This document shows positions 47,585 through 58,419 of a stretch of 64,000 bases of DNA, piece after piece. The position numbers were made by a program, and so were the translations under genes. The DNA is from Chamaea fasciata (Eukaryota; Chordata; Aves; Passeriformes; Sylviidae), in the NCBI GenBank assembly GCA_029207755.1, contig JARCOQ010000002.1, forward strand, positions 112,145,745 to 112,209,744, read 5' to 3'. How positions within the stretch are numbered: the stretch's first letter is position 1; each line of letters starts with the position of its first letter. A model generated the notes under the pieces. The model saw only the letters and a list, made by a program, of their open reading frames with translations, made no database searches and was not told where the DNA came from.

Positions 47585-48771
47585 CATACATACATATATA
47601 TACATATATATATATACATATATATACATATATATATATACACATATATATACATACACATATATATATATTCATACTCAGCTGCAAATACTGGAGCCAT
47701 CTTACCATTGTCAGTCATGTTTCCTGTCCCTACTTTGTTTTTTGGTTTTTTTTGTTTGTTTTTTTTTTTTTTGTTTTGTTTTGTTTTGGGTTTTTGTTTT
47801 TTTTGTTTTTTTTTTTTTAATGGAGGAAGCCTTATACTTTGAGAAAGGAAACAAGCACCTTCTGGTAGCCTTTTTAAATCCTTTAGGAAGAGATCATTTG
47901 CTTTATAATGGGTTTAAACTGTATTATTTAGAGCTAGAGGAAAGTGTTAAACAATGGGGGAACACCAAACTGCTAATGAAAACATCCTTGACAGAAAAAG
48001 AGCCAGGAAGGTTGGCAGAGGAAGAGGAGAATTCCCAAGTGTCTGCTAGTAAGAAAAAAAAAAAAAAGCCATCAGTTAAACGTATTTTTTCTTATTTCTA
48101 TGGTAGCAACACAGTTTTAGATAAAGCTGTGTATTCACTTGCAAGTAAAAAGAAACAATGCAATGCTTTGTAGCACAGACAATTAAAAACTGCAGTTCTT
48201 ATCAGAACATGGCTTGGTTTATTGCTTTAAAAATCAATCAGGCTTTAAAAAGCCATAATAAACTCTATTAAAGTCACAGCCCTAGAAACTTAATGACACT
48301 GAGCTTCCTTTCCCGGCACCTAAACTCTCAGTTGGAGAAACAAATCTGAAGGGGATAAGAAAAAAAGGACAGAAAAAAATATAAATTTCCTCATTCTTCT
48401 GACACTGCTACTCTGGGAGTTCCTATTTTGTGACACATCCATCTGAGCTGATACTTTTCTAACCAGCCTAATTTCACTGCTTTTTAGTCATCCTTAAAAT
48501 GAGTAAAAGGTCCAGTTCTCAGGTTCCCCAACCCTGCTCCATGCTTTTATCTAGGAAGATGAACAACAGGAGAAAAAGCTGACACTTCCATAGTGTTTCC
48601 CCACTCCTCTCTGCTCTCACCAGAGAACAAAGGAAACCTCAAGAGTTATTTCAAACCTTGTTTGGAAACATTACTCCTTCCATTCCGTTGCAGGACTCCA
48701 TATGGCACTGAGAAAAATATAGTTTTTGGGGGTAGGGGGTGGGGAATAGTACATCAGAGCAAAACACTTAC
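46015..48771. other. UMODL1 intron with microsatellites
   Basis: No exon is seen between the ZP-C exon and the 88-nt exon. It contains the (TA)n array and T-rich tracts listed separately. The next UMODL1 intron (43420-45926) likewise shows nothing coding. Confidence 0.6.
47515..47672. repeat. (TA)n / (TATACA)n microsatellite
   Basis: About 60 bases of pure TA are followed by CATA, TATACA and CACATA variants. It is followed at about 47738-47817 by a T-rich tract with G interruptions. Tyr/Ile-rich reading frames on both strands are artefacts. Confidence 0.95.
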
Positions 48772-48931
48772 AGTCCTGCAGGTGCTTCCTGGTGACTCCA
48801 GACAAATACGAATTCTGCAGTGTAAGTAAACCACAGAGTTGTTGACAAAGGAAAAGATTTTCATCTTAAACTGAGCTTTGCTCGAATTCCCATTTTCCAG
48901 CAGCGTGGTGTAAGTGTTTGGGGTGGGACAG
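48772..48931 (-). CDS. UMODL1: UMODL1 exon: ZP-C domain, second part
   Basis: A 160-nt exon, phase 2 to phase 0. It contains CPTPNTYTTLLENGNSSKAQ, then FKMKIFSFVNNSVVYLHCRI and RICLESPGSTCRT. The F-x-x-F and Y-L-H-C-x-I-x-I-C core is the hallmark of ZP-C. The acceptor is CTTTTCAG and the donor GTAAGT. Confidence 0.88.
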
Positions 48932-49816
48932 CTGAAAAGGGAAACAGAAATCACACAGAGTAACTAAGGCTAGAGAAGAAGACAGGTTGTGATTAGAGCA
49001 CAGAACTTGGGGTTTAAGGTTTTCCTTCCTTTAGGAAGTCACAGCCAGACCCTTCATGAAGCAGCTCTGGCAGTGATAAGGGGCTGCTTTGCTGCTTTAA
49101 TCTCACAGTAACCAAGTGGAACAGGAGATGGGAGAAGTGGTTGGAGAGTTGGGGAAGAAGGGAAAGGGTAACAGAAAGAAGGATTTAAACTTGGCTTTAC
49201 CAAACACAAATGGAAAAAAAAATCAAATCTAATTTATATTAAAGGACTAGATTTTGTTACTGAGCAAAATGATTATTCTGTATTTTAAGGTAGCAGGTGA
49301 ACCTAAGAAATATAACATTGAGGTGAGATCAGGGATCCAGACAGGAACAAACCTCCTCTTTCACCAGAGGCTGCTTTAATATCATGTGTGAGGAATTAAA
49401 TAACCTACTTCTTCATTGACAAGAGGCACATAAGCTCATGATAAAGCTGAAGCCACAGAGAAACCTCTGAACCACAGAGGAGATAAAGCACCGACTTCTC
49501 AAACGCTCTTTCACTGACTGCCACAATCACCTTCAAGTGATTTTATCCAGTTTCTTCCAGTTAAAAGCACAATTCCCTCACAAAGCTGTAAGGAAGACAA
49601 CCAAACTCAAAAAACTTCCACATGGCCCTTTGAAATCCCTTTTCATGTCTACCTTTCTTGTTCAAAGAAGGTGTAACCAGGCCAAATAGAAAGGGACTAT
49701 GCATATGAATGGTGAGAACACACATAAAAAGCCTTTAAAATACAACACCTAATTAGTCAGTACCACTGTAAGACCAAAGGTATGGCTCATGGTATTTGCA
49801 AGTGGCATTGCTGTAC

Positions 49817-50053
49817 CTGTTGCTGATAAAAACAAATGCCAAGGGATCCACCGAATTATTGGTTGGAGTGGCCCAGCAGTCAGTGAGAACCACCTTGAGC
49901 TCGCTGTCTGCCCTCTGCATCTCCACTTCGATCAGCACATCCTCACTGGCAGACACGCTGAAATTTTTGGGGACTGGGGAGTTTCCAATAAACAGCTGCA
50001 TTTCTGTTCTGAAGTGTCCAGATCCGTGCAAATCCTCAAAGACGGTGTAAAGC
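49817..50053 (-). CDS. UMODL1: UMODL1 exon: ZP-C domain, first part
   Basis: A 237-nt exon, phase 2 at both ends. LYTVFEDLHGSGHFRTEMQL is followed by FIGNSPVPKNFSVSASEDV and then LKVVLTDCWATPTNN. The M-x-L-[FY] strand and the L-x-D-C-W-A-T-P motif are ZP-C signatures. The acceptor is TTTTTCAG and the donor GTACAG. Confidence 0.88.
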
Positions 50054-51029
50054 CTGAAAAATCAATTAGTCACCTTTAAAGACCACAAGTTTGACTGGAA
50101 GTTTCTGCAAGTCTTAAAACAGTGCCTGTCTTCCCATGTGTTTAAACAGTGGAGGGTTATCTGCAGACCAGGATGACAGGACACTGTTCAAAAGGAAAGG
50201 TGAAAATGCATCGAGGTTTCAGCTGGGAAGGTAGAAAGCATGGAAACACAAATGGGAAAATCCAAAGGGTGGTCTCAGCAATTCAAACAGGGCCGAGAGA
50301 AATACCTGAGTGGAGCAAGACAATGAGCTCCCTGAAAGTTCAGAATAAGGACAGTAAAAGCTTAGTGCAGAAGAGCCGAAAAAAATGAGATAGGGAAAAT
50401 CTGAACAGAAAGTGAAAGGCATGTGAAAATTATAGAGCTCAAAGAAAAGTGGCCTGACAAAGACTTTTCTGGGGAATAGGAAGGAAAATACAATCTCTGG
50501 ACAGGGCTAGGAAACAGAAACTGGATTTGGTGCCGATAGTTTAAGCACGATGATAGGCAAGAGAGGAGGTGCACTGGTGTGAAGGGAGGACACTCCCCAT
50601 GAGAGAAAGGCTTGAGCTGCCACATTTTCTGACAGCACAGCCTTGATTTTCTGTGAAGTGTGGCTCTGATTCCATCTCACTTGATAATGGGGACTTCCAC
50701 AACAAAAAAAGGATTTGCATGATTTTTCTTTTGGTTTTTCAAGTTGACCAAATAAGGATTTGTAGGGGGTTTAAAACTGCCATTCTCAGAAGCCACACAG
50801 CAATCTGCAGGCCTACATCAGGTGGAAAGATACACGACTGATATGTTCCAAAAGCAGGAAAATGCTGTTGTTGCTACAAGGGATTGCCCAGGAAGGCAAT
50901 GAGGAGACAGGAATTCTGACTCCTGAACCAGCACTTCCCAAAGGTTTATTTTCACCTGTGGTTTAGCCAGGTAAAGGCCAAGCTTGTTGGATCTACTGGC
51001 ACATTAGTTGGAGTAGGAGAGAAGCACAG

Positions 51030-51480
51030 AGCAGGGATCCCCTTGATGCCTTGGACTGGCTACCTAGAACAGAGGCTAGGCAGAGTTAGAGAATAAAGTG
51101 GATATTTATTTAAGGCCTTTGACAGATACAGCTTGGGCAGTGCAGGAGCCTGGCAGAGGCTACACCCAAGAAGGATGATGGTCATGAGTTTTTTTGGCAG
51201 ATATAAGTTTGGTCTATTTGTGTATCAGAGGTTAATTGTCCAATTACAGCTTCAGGTAACGAAGTCACATCCCCCTGGTTTGCTTCTCCCCAATTCACTT
51301 TTTTTTATACATTTCAGGCCTGAGGCTGTGATGATGACCTTGGTTCTCAGGCCTGGAAGGATTGTTTTGTCTGACCAAACTGTGATGAGAGCTTACTAAC
51401 ACTCCCTATGGAGTTCAGAGTTGCACACGAATGCAGTACAGGATCTAAAAAATATAAAAGCTAAAACTTAAGGCACCATT
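51030..51480 (-). mobile_element. Solo LTR, copy 2 of a two-copy family
   Basis: Read on the minus strand it begins near TGCCTTAAGTTTTAGCTTTT. It carries GGGTGTAGCCTCTGCCAGGC, then AATAAATATCCACTTTATTC, then CTCTAACTCTGCCTAGCCTC. These match copy 1 at 41347-41800 landmark by landmark but with clear divergence. It lies in a UMODL1 intron in the gene's own orientation. The ends are approximate. Confidence 0.65.
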
Positions 51481-51617
51481 CTGAGCACAGGACTCCCAGG
51501 ATGGCAGACTACTCCCAGTGCTGTCACTGGATACCACTACGGCCCCTGGGGGTTTTCCCAATGCAGCAGCACTCAGCCACACACCAGAATTTCAAAGCAG
51601 AGAGAGTTGTTCCTCAC

Positions 51618-51760
51618 CCGTCGTCAGTGTACCCAGAGGAAGTCAAGACATCGTTTTGAAACACACAGTGGATGGGACTGGCAACGTTCAAGTGGTGGAT
51701 TATTCCCTGAGCAGAAGCATCATTCCGAAGGGTGGTTTTCACCACGGTTGTAGTCATGTT
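51618..51760 (-). CDS. UMODL1: UMODL1 exon: ZP-N domain, second part
   Basis: A 143-nt exon, phase 0 to phase 2. It encodes NMTTTVVKTTLRNDASAQGI, then IHHLNVASPIHCVFQNDV, ending GYTDD. It completes ZP-N, supplying the fourth conserved Cys (IHC). The acceptor is GTGCTGCAG and the donor GTGAGG. The phases match both neighbouring exons. Confidence 0.85.
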
Positions 51761-51934
51761 CTGCAGCACACAAAGGAGAGAACACATCAGTATTTCCAGG
51801 GTTGTACCAGAGCTTGGGTGTTCCCCGTTCTCCCGACAGCAAAAATCAAACAGATTAAACCTTCAGTATCTTTGTTGCTGTACAAAGAGGCAAAGAAAAT
51901 ACAGAAGTCTTCCTCCTTTTCCTTGTTGTCACAT

Positions 51935-52085
51935 CATGGAATCACAGAACAGCTTTGGCTGGAAGGGATCTTAAAAATCATTAAGTTCCAAACCCCCTGC
52001 CATGGGCAAGGACACCTTCCACTAGACCAGATTGCCCAGAGCCCCATCTAACCTGGTCTTGAACACTTCCAGGGATGGGGCAATG
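51935..52085 (-). mobile_element. CR1 3' end fragment
   Basis: ATGGAATCACAGAACAGCTT, TGGAAGGGATCTTAAAAATC and GGACACCTTCCACTAGACCA through CTTGAACACTTCCAGGGATG mark a CR1 tail in minus orientation. It lies in the UMODL1 intron between the two ZP-N exons. Confidence 0.88.
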
Positions 52086-52530
52086 ATCATTCCTTAGCAA
52101 TGGCCATTGCTCCAGAAGGGAGTTTCTGTACTTTGACGTGGCCTGAACACGGCCATTGGTTCAGGATCCAAAGAGAGATATCACACTTTGTCCCCACTAC
52201 CGGTAGCTATTGAAGTATTTTTCAGCATGGGATGATGGAATGATTTTTAAGAAAAGACAGCTGCAAAAGGAATCCAGAAAAGGCATGGGAAGTTTGGAGA
52301 GGCCCTTGAGTTTTGCTGCCTGACCTCAAAGATTCCTCTTCTCTTTGGTGCTTCTCATCACACACTGAGAAGTAACTTTCCATCACAGGAGGGAGATTTC
52401 TTTCTCCAAAAGAAGCTCAGCAACCAATAGACTGAAGACCTAGCTAAGGACCTGCCACTGCCTCTCCCCTCCTGAAAGAGAAATACAGTGCTCCAGAGCT
52501 TGTTGGCATTCCCTTGATCAGAGGACTTAC

Positions 52531-52988
52531 GGTCTCAACTTGGGTGTCACAGTCGCTCCAGCCTGCCTGCAGCACAATGTGGGTGCCGTTGCTGGTGCTC
52601 ACATTGCAGCCAGGCTCCCCCAGGAACAGGGAACTCTCTGGGATGGACTCCTGCTGCAAGAATCTCTTCTGGATGGCAAGGACGATCCTCTCAATTTCAC
52701 AAAACACACTCACTGCCTCTTTAATGGAAACCTCTTGGGTGGGTTTGACAAGGTGGGCTGGAGATGCTGGAGGAGAAACATCAGGAGTTGCCTTGGGATC
52801 CGTGGTGAGAGGAGTCAGCACTGTGCTGGAGAATGTGGTGCCCTCCAGACCTCTGTGCTCAGCAGGAGAGAAGTCCAGAGAAGCAGGGGAGGAAACATGA
52901 GCTGAGGTTTGCAAAGATGTCACAGGTAAAATTGTGCTGTGCACAGGTTCCTTATCGGTCACTGTTGCCTTCTGGCTAAAGGGACACG
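52531..52988 (-). CDS. UMODL1: UMODL1 exon: Ser/Thr linker and ZP-N domain, first part
   Basis: A 458-nt exon, phase 1 to phase 0. The first ~95 residues are a Ser/Thr/Pro-rich linker starting CPFSQKATVTDKEPVHSTIL. Then comes the ZP-N start, FCEIERIVLAIQKRFLQQE, with further cysteines in GEPGCNVS and SDCDTQVET. Three Cys here plus one in the next exon make the four typical of ZP-N, the polymerisation half of the module. The acceptor is CTCTTCAG and the donor GTAAGT. Confidence 0.85.
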
Positions 52989-53150
52989 CTGAAGAGTGCC
53001 AAAAATAAAGGTACTGTTGTAATTTACACGCTCAGTTTGGTCTCATCAGGTGTTGGGGAAGATGAAACAGGGAGACCTTATAAATATGATTGTTTAGCAA
53101 AAGATTCTTAAAATATGAAACCTATACAGAAATGGAAGCTTACTTTGAGT

Positions 53151-53728
53151 TGTAGGATACCGAGTCTTAGTTACTATATAACCTAAAAACAATAGCCTAG
53201 CTAGCTGAAGAAGAATCCCTTTTGATGGAATGATACCCTTCTGCTAGCTAAGGAACCAAAGGTCAATGTAGCAAAACAGAAAAGTCTAAAGAATAGTTTT
53301 TAGAGTTTAAAATATAACATAGTATGGTAATGTAGTAGTTCTTATAGACTATATGTAGATTCTATAGGACTTTGTGTCTTGTATTGGTTGGTCACTGTAA
53401 ATTAGAATATTCATCACAAAAGGAGATACAATGCATTGTAACAAGGACCTCGCTCTCTTACTTCTACCTCTTTTTTTCCCTGCTCTCTTGCGCTCTTACC
53501 TCTTCCCCCTGCTCTCTGACCCCCGGCACCTTGCTCCCTCGCTCCATTCTCTCTCAACTCTTACCCCCTTGTTCTTTCTCCCTCTCTCTCTGGGACTTTC
53601 CTTCAGCCGAGGCTGGTGGCTGAAGGCAAGGCCCTTTTTACCCACGACCCATGCAATAAAACCACATATTCTAGAATATCTCAGGTCAGCAGAATTCCTT
53701 CTCCCTGCCGTCCGCGGATGCTCCTACA
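53151..53728 (+). mobile_element. Solo retroviral LTR with 7-8-base inverted ends
   Basis: The element starts TGTAGGA (53151) and ends TCCTACA (53728), perfect inverted ends that extend to 8 bases if the flanking T and A are counted. AATAAA lies at 53655-53660, giving plus orientation. A CT-rich zone (53446-53600) and a hairpin (CCTTCAGCC ... GGCTGAAGG, 53601-53628) precede it. No target duplication is visible and no internal genes are present. It lies in the UMODL1 intron just upstream, in gene direction, of the linker/ZP-N exon. Confidence 0.7.
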
Positions 53729-56313
53729 ATCAGGCAAAAGCAAACTCTTAGGAGGAAACTCTCAGTTACTGGCAGGAAATCAGCTTCTTTTGTTCTTTTA
53801 ACCTGCTCTACTTACTGCCAAAGCTGGGGCTTTTTTTAGAAAGGAGCCCATGAGACACATAAAGTGCCCATCAGTAAAGCAGAATTGCTTTATTTCCTGG
53901 CAGCTGCAATAATTAGTGTGTAATACATGTACAAACAGCTTTTGGAAGATCAGTACTGGCACAATATTCCCCACTGGAAGTTGCTCAACAAGTGCTTGTA
54001 TGTTTTTGCCTGGAGCTGTAGGAGACTTCCCAGTTCTGGCTGGGGCCTTAACCAGGAGTTTGATTTGGCCTCGTTTGTGACCAGTTATTACCCAAAAGAT
54101 GGGACCTTGAGCGCTTTGGGAAATTCATTTTTGGGGGATGCATGGGACAAACCTCATGTAGCAGCCCCATATTGCACTCAGTGTGTCCTGAGGGAGATGA
54201 ATAAATGTGCCAGCGCCAATCTGTAATGGTTCCAGGAAGAAAAAAGCAGGAAAAAGGGAAGAACAGGTTCTGATCAGTGTGTGTGTCAAACACCCAACAT
54301 CCAGCACAGGTCTGGGGTTACACCTTGAGTGTTCACCCACCACTGACTGAGAGAGAATCAAGACAATAAATCTGTTTGCAGGGAAGCACAAACAATGTGT
54401 CTCATCACACAAAACTTCTCTTAAATAATTTTAGTGTCTTAAACATAAAAATACCACCTATTTCCCACGAAATATATAAAATATGTACACATATATAAAT
54501 CCTTATGGAACTGCCCAGCTTCCAGAAAATCCCCAAATGAAAAAGTCACTGATTTGCACAATAGAGGAAGGTAAATAAAAGTTGGAGCTCTCCCAGAGCT
54601 GGATTTCCCAAAAGCTTGTTATTACATTAATATCTTAATTAAAACTGAACAAAGGTTGGCATCAATTGACAAATCATTGTGACTTCAGTAAAAAAATGTT
54701 CCTTATTCTTGTGGTTGCAAACCCAAATATAAACTACTGAAAAAGCCTAAGAGAATTCAGGAAATTAAAGACCCATCATACATCAGCTAGCAAACGACCT
54801 GAGGAAAGAGAGAAGCCAGATGAATCAGCTCATACAAATATCTAATTTGCAATACCAGCATTTCCTCCCTGCTGCCATACAGAGATGAAGCCACCTATCA
54901 AGTACTTTCTGTTTCTTTCTCTATTACCTCTCCTGTCCCCTCTGCTGCTGCTGCTAATGGAAATCACTAAGAATCTTGACAATCCTGCTTAATTTTTGTG
55001 GCAAATATGAGAAACCGAACTGTTAAAAGAACTTTACAGCATTAAAAAAAAATTAATATGGTACATTCCCCACTCCTAAGGTGATCAGCTGCCCAAAGGG
55101 ATGCTTCTAAGCCCAAGGACCGCCTCAGTTTTTTCCCCCATTTCACAATTCTGAGGAGATGCTGAGTAAATGCCCAGCATGAGTGAAGCAGAAGGCTTGC
55201 GTGACTGGTCCAGGCTGCAGTCTAGTTGCTGTCTTAATTTTTACCTGGCCAAAATTCTCATTTTCGAGAGAAAAAACCCCATGCTTTTACTTCTCTTTCT
55301 TACTTTCCGAAGTCTAAAAACCAGGGCAAACCAGACCACAGGTGGGACTGAGAACGCAGCACCAACCACCTGCTCTATGGGGACCTGTCCTGAAACAAAC
55401 CCTTTGTTTTAGCCCAGGTTTGAGGGGGGGCAGGCACTCTACAAAGCACTAGCACTGCCACAAGATTGTTGTGAACCTACTAATTACCAGGATATGTGAC
55501 TATCCAGATTTACAGCTGTGAGTGTAACAGGCAAAAAAAAAGAAAAAGTTATAGAGAAGAGCATAAATATGTTTCTGAAGTAATTTTGCATGTGATTCTA
55601 ATTGACAGCTTATAACAAGGCTCCTCGGACAAATGGATCATGTCAGGGATACAGTGTTTGATATTTTTTTTCAGAGGTGACTTGTGAAACAGAATTCAGC
55701 TGCTCTTAGTCAGGAGATTAATGGGTTTTGTTACTTAAATCAATTACATAGAAAAGAAAAGAAGTTGTACAATCAGCCATCGTGCTGGGCTTGGCAAAGT
55801 GTGGGCTTTCACCTGAGCACCAGACCCACAGGAGTGTGAGGAAAACAACTACTCCCAGTGCAGAAGAGCTCACATGTTCATTTATTTCTTGGGATTTCTA
55901 TTTCGTGAAAAAATTATCAGTGCAAAGCAGAGGGTTATGTGGTTTTAAATTATTTTAAACAGTGCTCGTTATGGCTGTGTTCAGGGACTCATTCGCACTG
56001 GTATCTTATAAACTCATCAATCCATGGCCTCTAACATCTCCTTACCTTTTTCTCTGTAAAAGTGATTCTAGGCATTGTCAAAAAGACCAGTTGGTTTTGT
56101 CCTTTTGGATCAGTGGTACCTCACTTTCTATGTCATCTGTGGGTGTTCTCTGAAAAACTTACTGCATGGACAAGCAGGAGCAATGCAAGGAGTGAGAAAG
56201 GCTTTTCATCCATGTGTTTTACAGAGATTTTCACCTCAGAAGACACAGATTAATAACAGCTTTTATCATCTGTCTGGTTCTGAAGAATTCCTGGGGCCCA
56301 AGCTGCTCCTCAC

Positions 56314-56528
56314 CGTGTGTAGAGAGGCTGCTCCTGTCGATGGTGAGGCAGGAGCTGTGTTCCAAGGCCTCACAAAAAGTGGTGATGACATGGTGGACAT
56401 CCAGTTCTTCAGCAAGCAGCAAATTGAAACTTACCACTGTGCTCCCATTAGTGACACCCGTTATCAGCACTTTAATCAGACCAGCATCCATCTGCTGGAG
56501 CACCTCGGGGGGGCAAAGATTTACGCAC
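56314..56528 (-). CDS. UMODL1: UMODL1 exon: SEA domain, C-terminal half, with a 1-nt frame problem
   Basis: The exon encodes LIKVLITGVTNGSTVVSFNL and HVITTFCEALEHSSCLTIDR, the second half of the SEA domain. It has an N-G-S-x-V-V core at the usual self-cleavage position. The strong acceptor TTTATTCCAG (exon start 56528) gives 215 nt, one too many for the neighbouring phases. A run of seven C at 56507-56513 lies near the start. With six C the frame would read VRKSLPPEV and run on, matching gene A's ITKHLPQKI. Otherwise a weaker acceptor, CCCGAG, at 56504 starts the exon at 56503 in frame. The donor is GTGAGG. Confidence 0.75.
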
Positions 56529-57843
56529 CTGGAATAAAAACCAAATGTATGTGGGGATGGGCAGATGGAGCAATTACATTTCAGGCCGTGTACACTGCTC
56601 AGAAATGAGTGTTGTGTTTCCTGCTCTGAAGGGAAGCAGCAGAAAATTGACCTTTTGCTTTGTAACATTTTCATTCCAGAGCAGCTGAAGGACGTGGGGC
56701 GTTATTTAACCATGAATATTAAACAAGCCAAAAGATTAAGATATCTCATCTGTGATTTAGCACAAGACCTTGCCTCTGGTAATAGAAAGGAAGGGAGGAG
56801 ATTGCAGGGAAGCTCCCATGTCCTGCCTCTCAGAATGCCTCTGGGGAGAGGGGCAATCCAGTACAAGGAATTGCTGGTGGAAGATGCTCCTGACACTCCA
56901 CACTGCCTCAGAGGGCTCTCTCAGCCCAGGAACATTACAACTTTGAGCAGGTGACCTTCAAGCTTTGCTTTACAGCTGATTTCTCACCAGAGCCAAGCCA
57001 AACCCACCTCTTCCTAAATACCCAGGCCAGGGTGTTAAGGGGTCAGGTGGGGGGCTACCCTGTGGCCACCTCCAACTGCTTCTTCCTCTCCCTGACTTCT
57101 GCAGGAAATATCTGGAGCAGCAGGGCTGGATTTCAGCCATGAGCTTAAGGCACAGTTTATTTCAGTGTGTGATGCTTTGGGATGCCAGCAGTAATTCCCA
57201 CCAGGAAGAACCCAGGGAAGAGGCTGGGAGCCACCAGGAGAAGCAGCTTTGTTTGCCTTGCACCCACGCACAGAGCTGGTGCATTTAGGGCTGGATTCTC
57301 ACAGCTTTTGCACAGCCTTGTGCCCTGCCTGCTGTGCATTGCCCAGCCCAGACTTCCCCACTCCAGCCCTGCAGACAGTCCCGGGATTTGCAGGTCCTGC
57401 AGCCTTTTCCTGAGTCACCAGAGCTGATGGTGCCAAGGCAACATGGCACAGAGCAAACCCTCTGTGTGCCCCTGGAAACTGCTGCCATGTGCCTGCAATT
57501 CCCCCACAGAAAACCATGGAGGGCCCCATGGAGCACTCAGGCAGAGCTGGGAGGATGGAGACAGCGGGATCCTCTCTAAAAACCTGGGCAGAACATAAAC
57601 TGTCCTGGTCAGGACCCAAATCTCTCATTTCACAAAGACAGGGCCTCTTGGGCTCCTTCTGCTCTCTCTTCCTGCTGTTTCACAAGCAGGTACTGAAAAG
57701 TAGAAGGCCTAAGTTTTCAACTTTCATAATTTTTGTCTGAACTTCTCAACAATAAACACAGACACCTGTGACATCCTCTTAGCCCACCCTGATTTCAACC
57801 TCTTTCTCTGTCTATTCTGAAAATTTTATCAGTTCTTCTTTTT

Positions 57844-58140
57844 CACAGAATCACAGAATCATTGAGGTTGGAAAAGACCACCAAGATCATCAAGTCCAAC
57901 CCATGCCCAATGCCCACCTTGTCCCCAGCCCAGGGCACTGAGTGCCTCATCCAAGCCTTCCTTGGACACCTCCAGGGATGGGCACTCCAAACTTCCCTGG
58001 GCAGCTCCTTCCAAGTCCTCACCGCCCTTTCCATGCAGAAATTCCTCCTGATGTCCAAACTGAACCTCCCCTGAAGCAGCCTGAGGCCATTTCCTCTTGC
58101 CCTGTCCCTTTTTCCCTGTGGCCAGCGCCTGACCCCCACC
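57844..58140 (-). mobile_element. CR1 3' end fragment, different subfamily
   Basis: CACAGAATCACAGAATCATT, GAGGTTGGAAAAGACCACCA, then AGATCATCAAGTCCAACCCA and CTTGGACACCTCCAGGGATG. This is a CR1 tail in minus orientation, of a subfamily distinct from the others here. It lies in the UMODL1 SEA intron. Confidence 0.88.
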
Positions 58141-58367
58141 TGGGTACAGTGGTTTTTTGTTCGTTTTGTTTTGTTTCTGTCCTTTTTATTCCTCTTTTTC
58201 CTCCCAAAGCAGGACCCAGAGCTTGAATAGTGTCCGGGCACATTCACAGTGTTTGCATTTAGCCACTAGATGACACTACAAAACCCTTTATCCGAGAATT
58301 TCCAAGGATTTCCCAACAGGTACCACACCCTGGCTTATCCAAATAACGCTTGATGAAGCAGGGCTAG

Positions 58368-58417
<50 letters not shown>

Positions 58418-58419
58418 GG
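58368..58419. repeat. Poly-A run followed by poly-G run
   Basis: About 42 A are followed directly by 10 G, then ACGGAACGGAAC. Assembly may be unreliable across it. Confidence 0.92.

Noticed and set aside
47496..48173. 225-codon plus-strand frame starting in Tyr/Ile repeats
   Set aside because: Its first third is a TA microsatellite and the next part a T-rich tract. The remainder has no domain or splice support.
55310..55400. Possible extra minus-strand UMODL1 exon (TTTGTTTCAG, then GQVPIEQVVGAAFS)
   Set aside because: It has no domain signature, and the SEA exon already joins the linker/ZP-N exon in phase.
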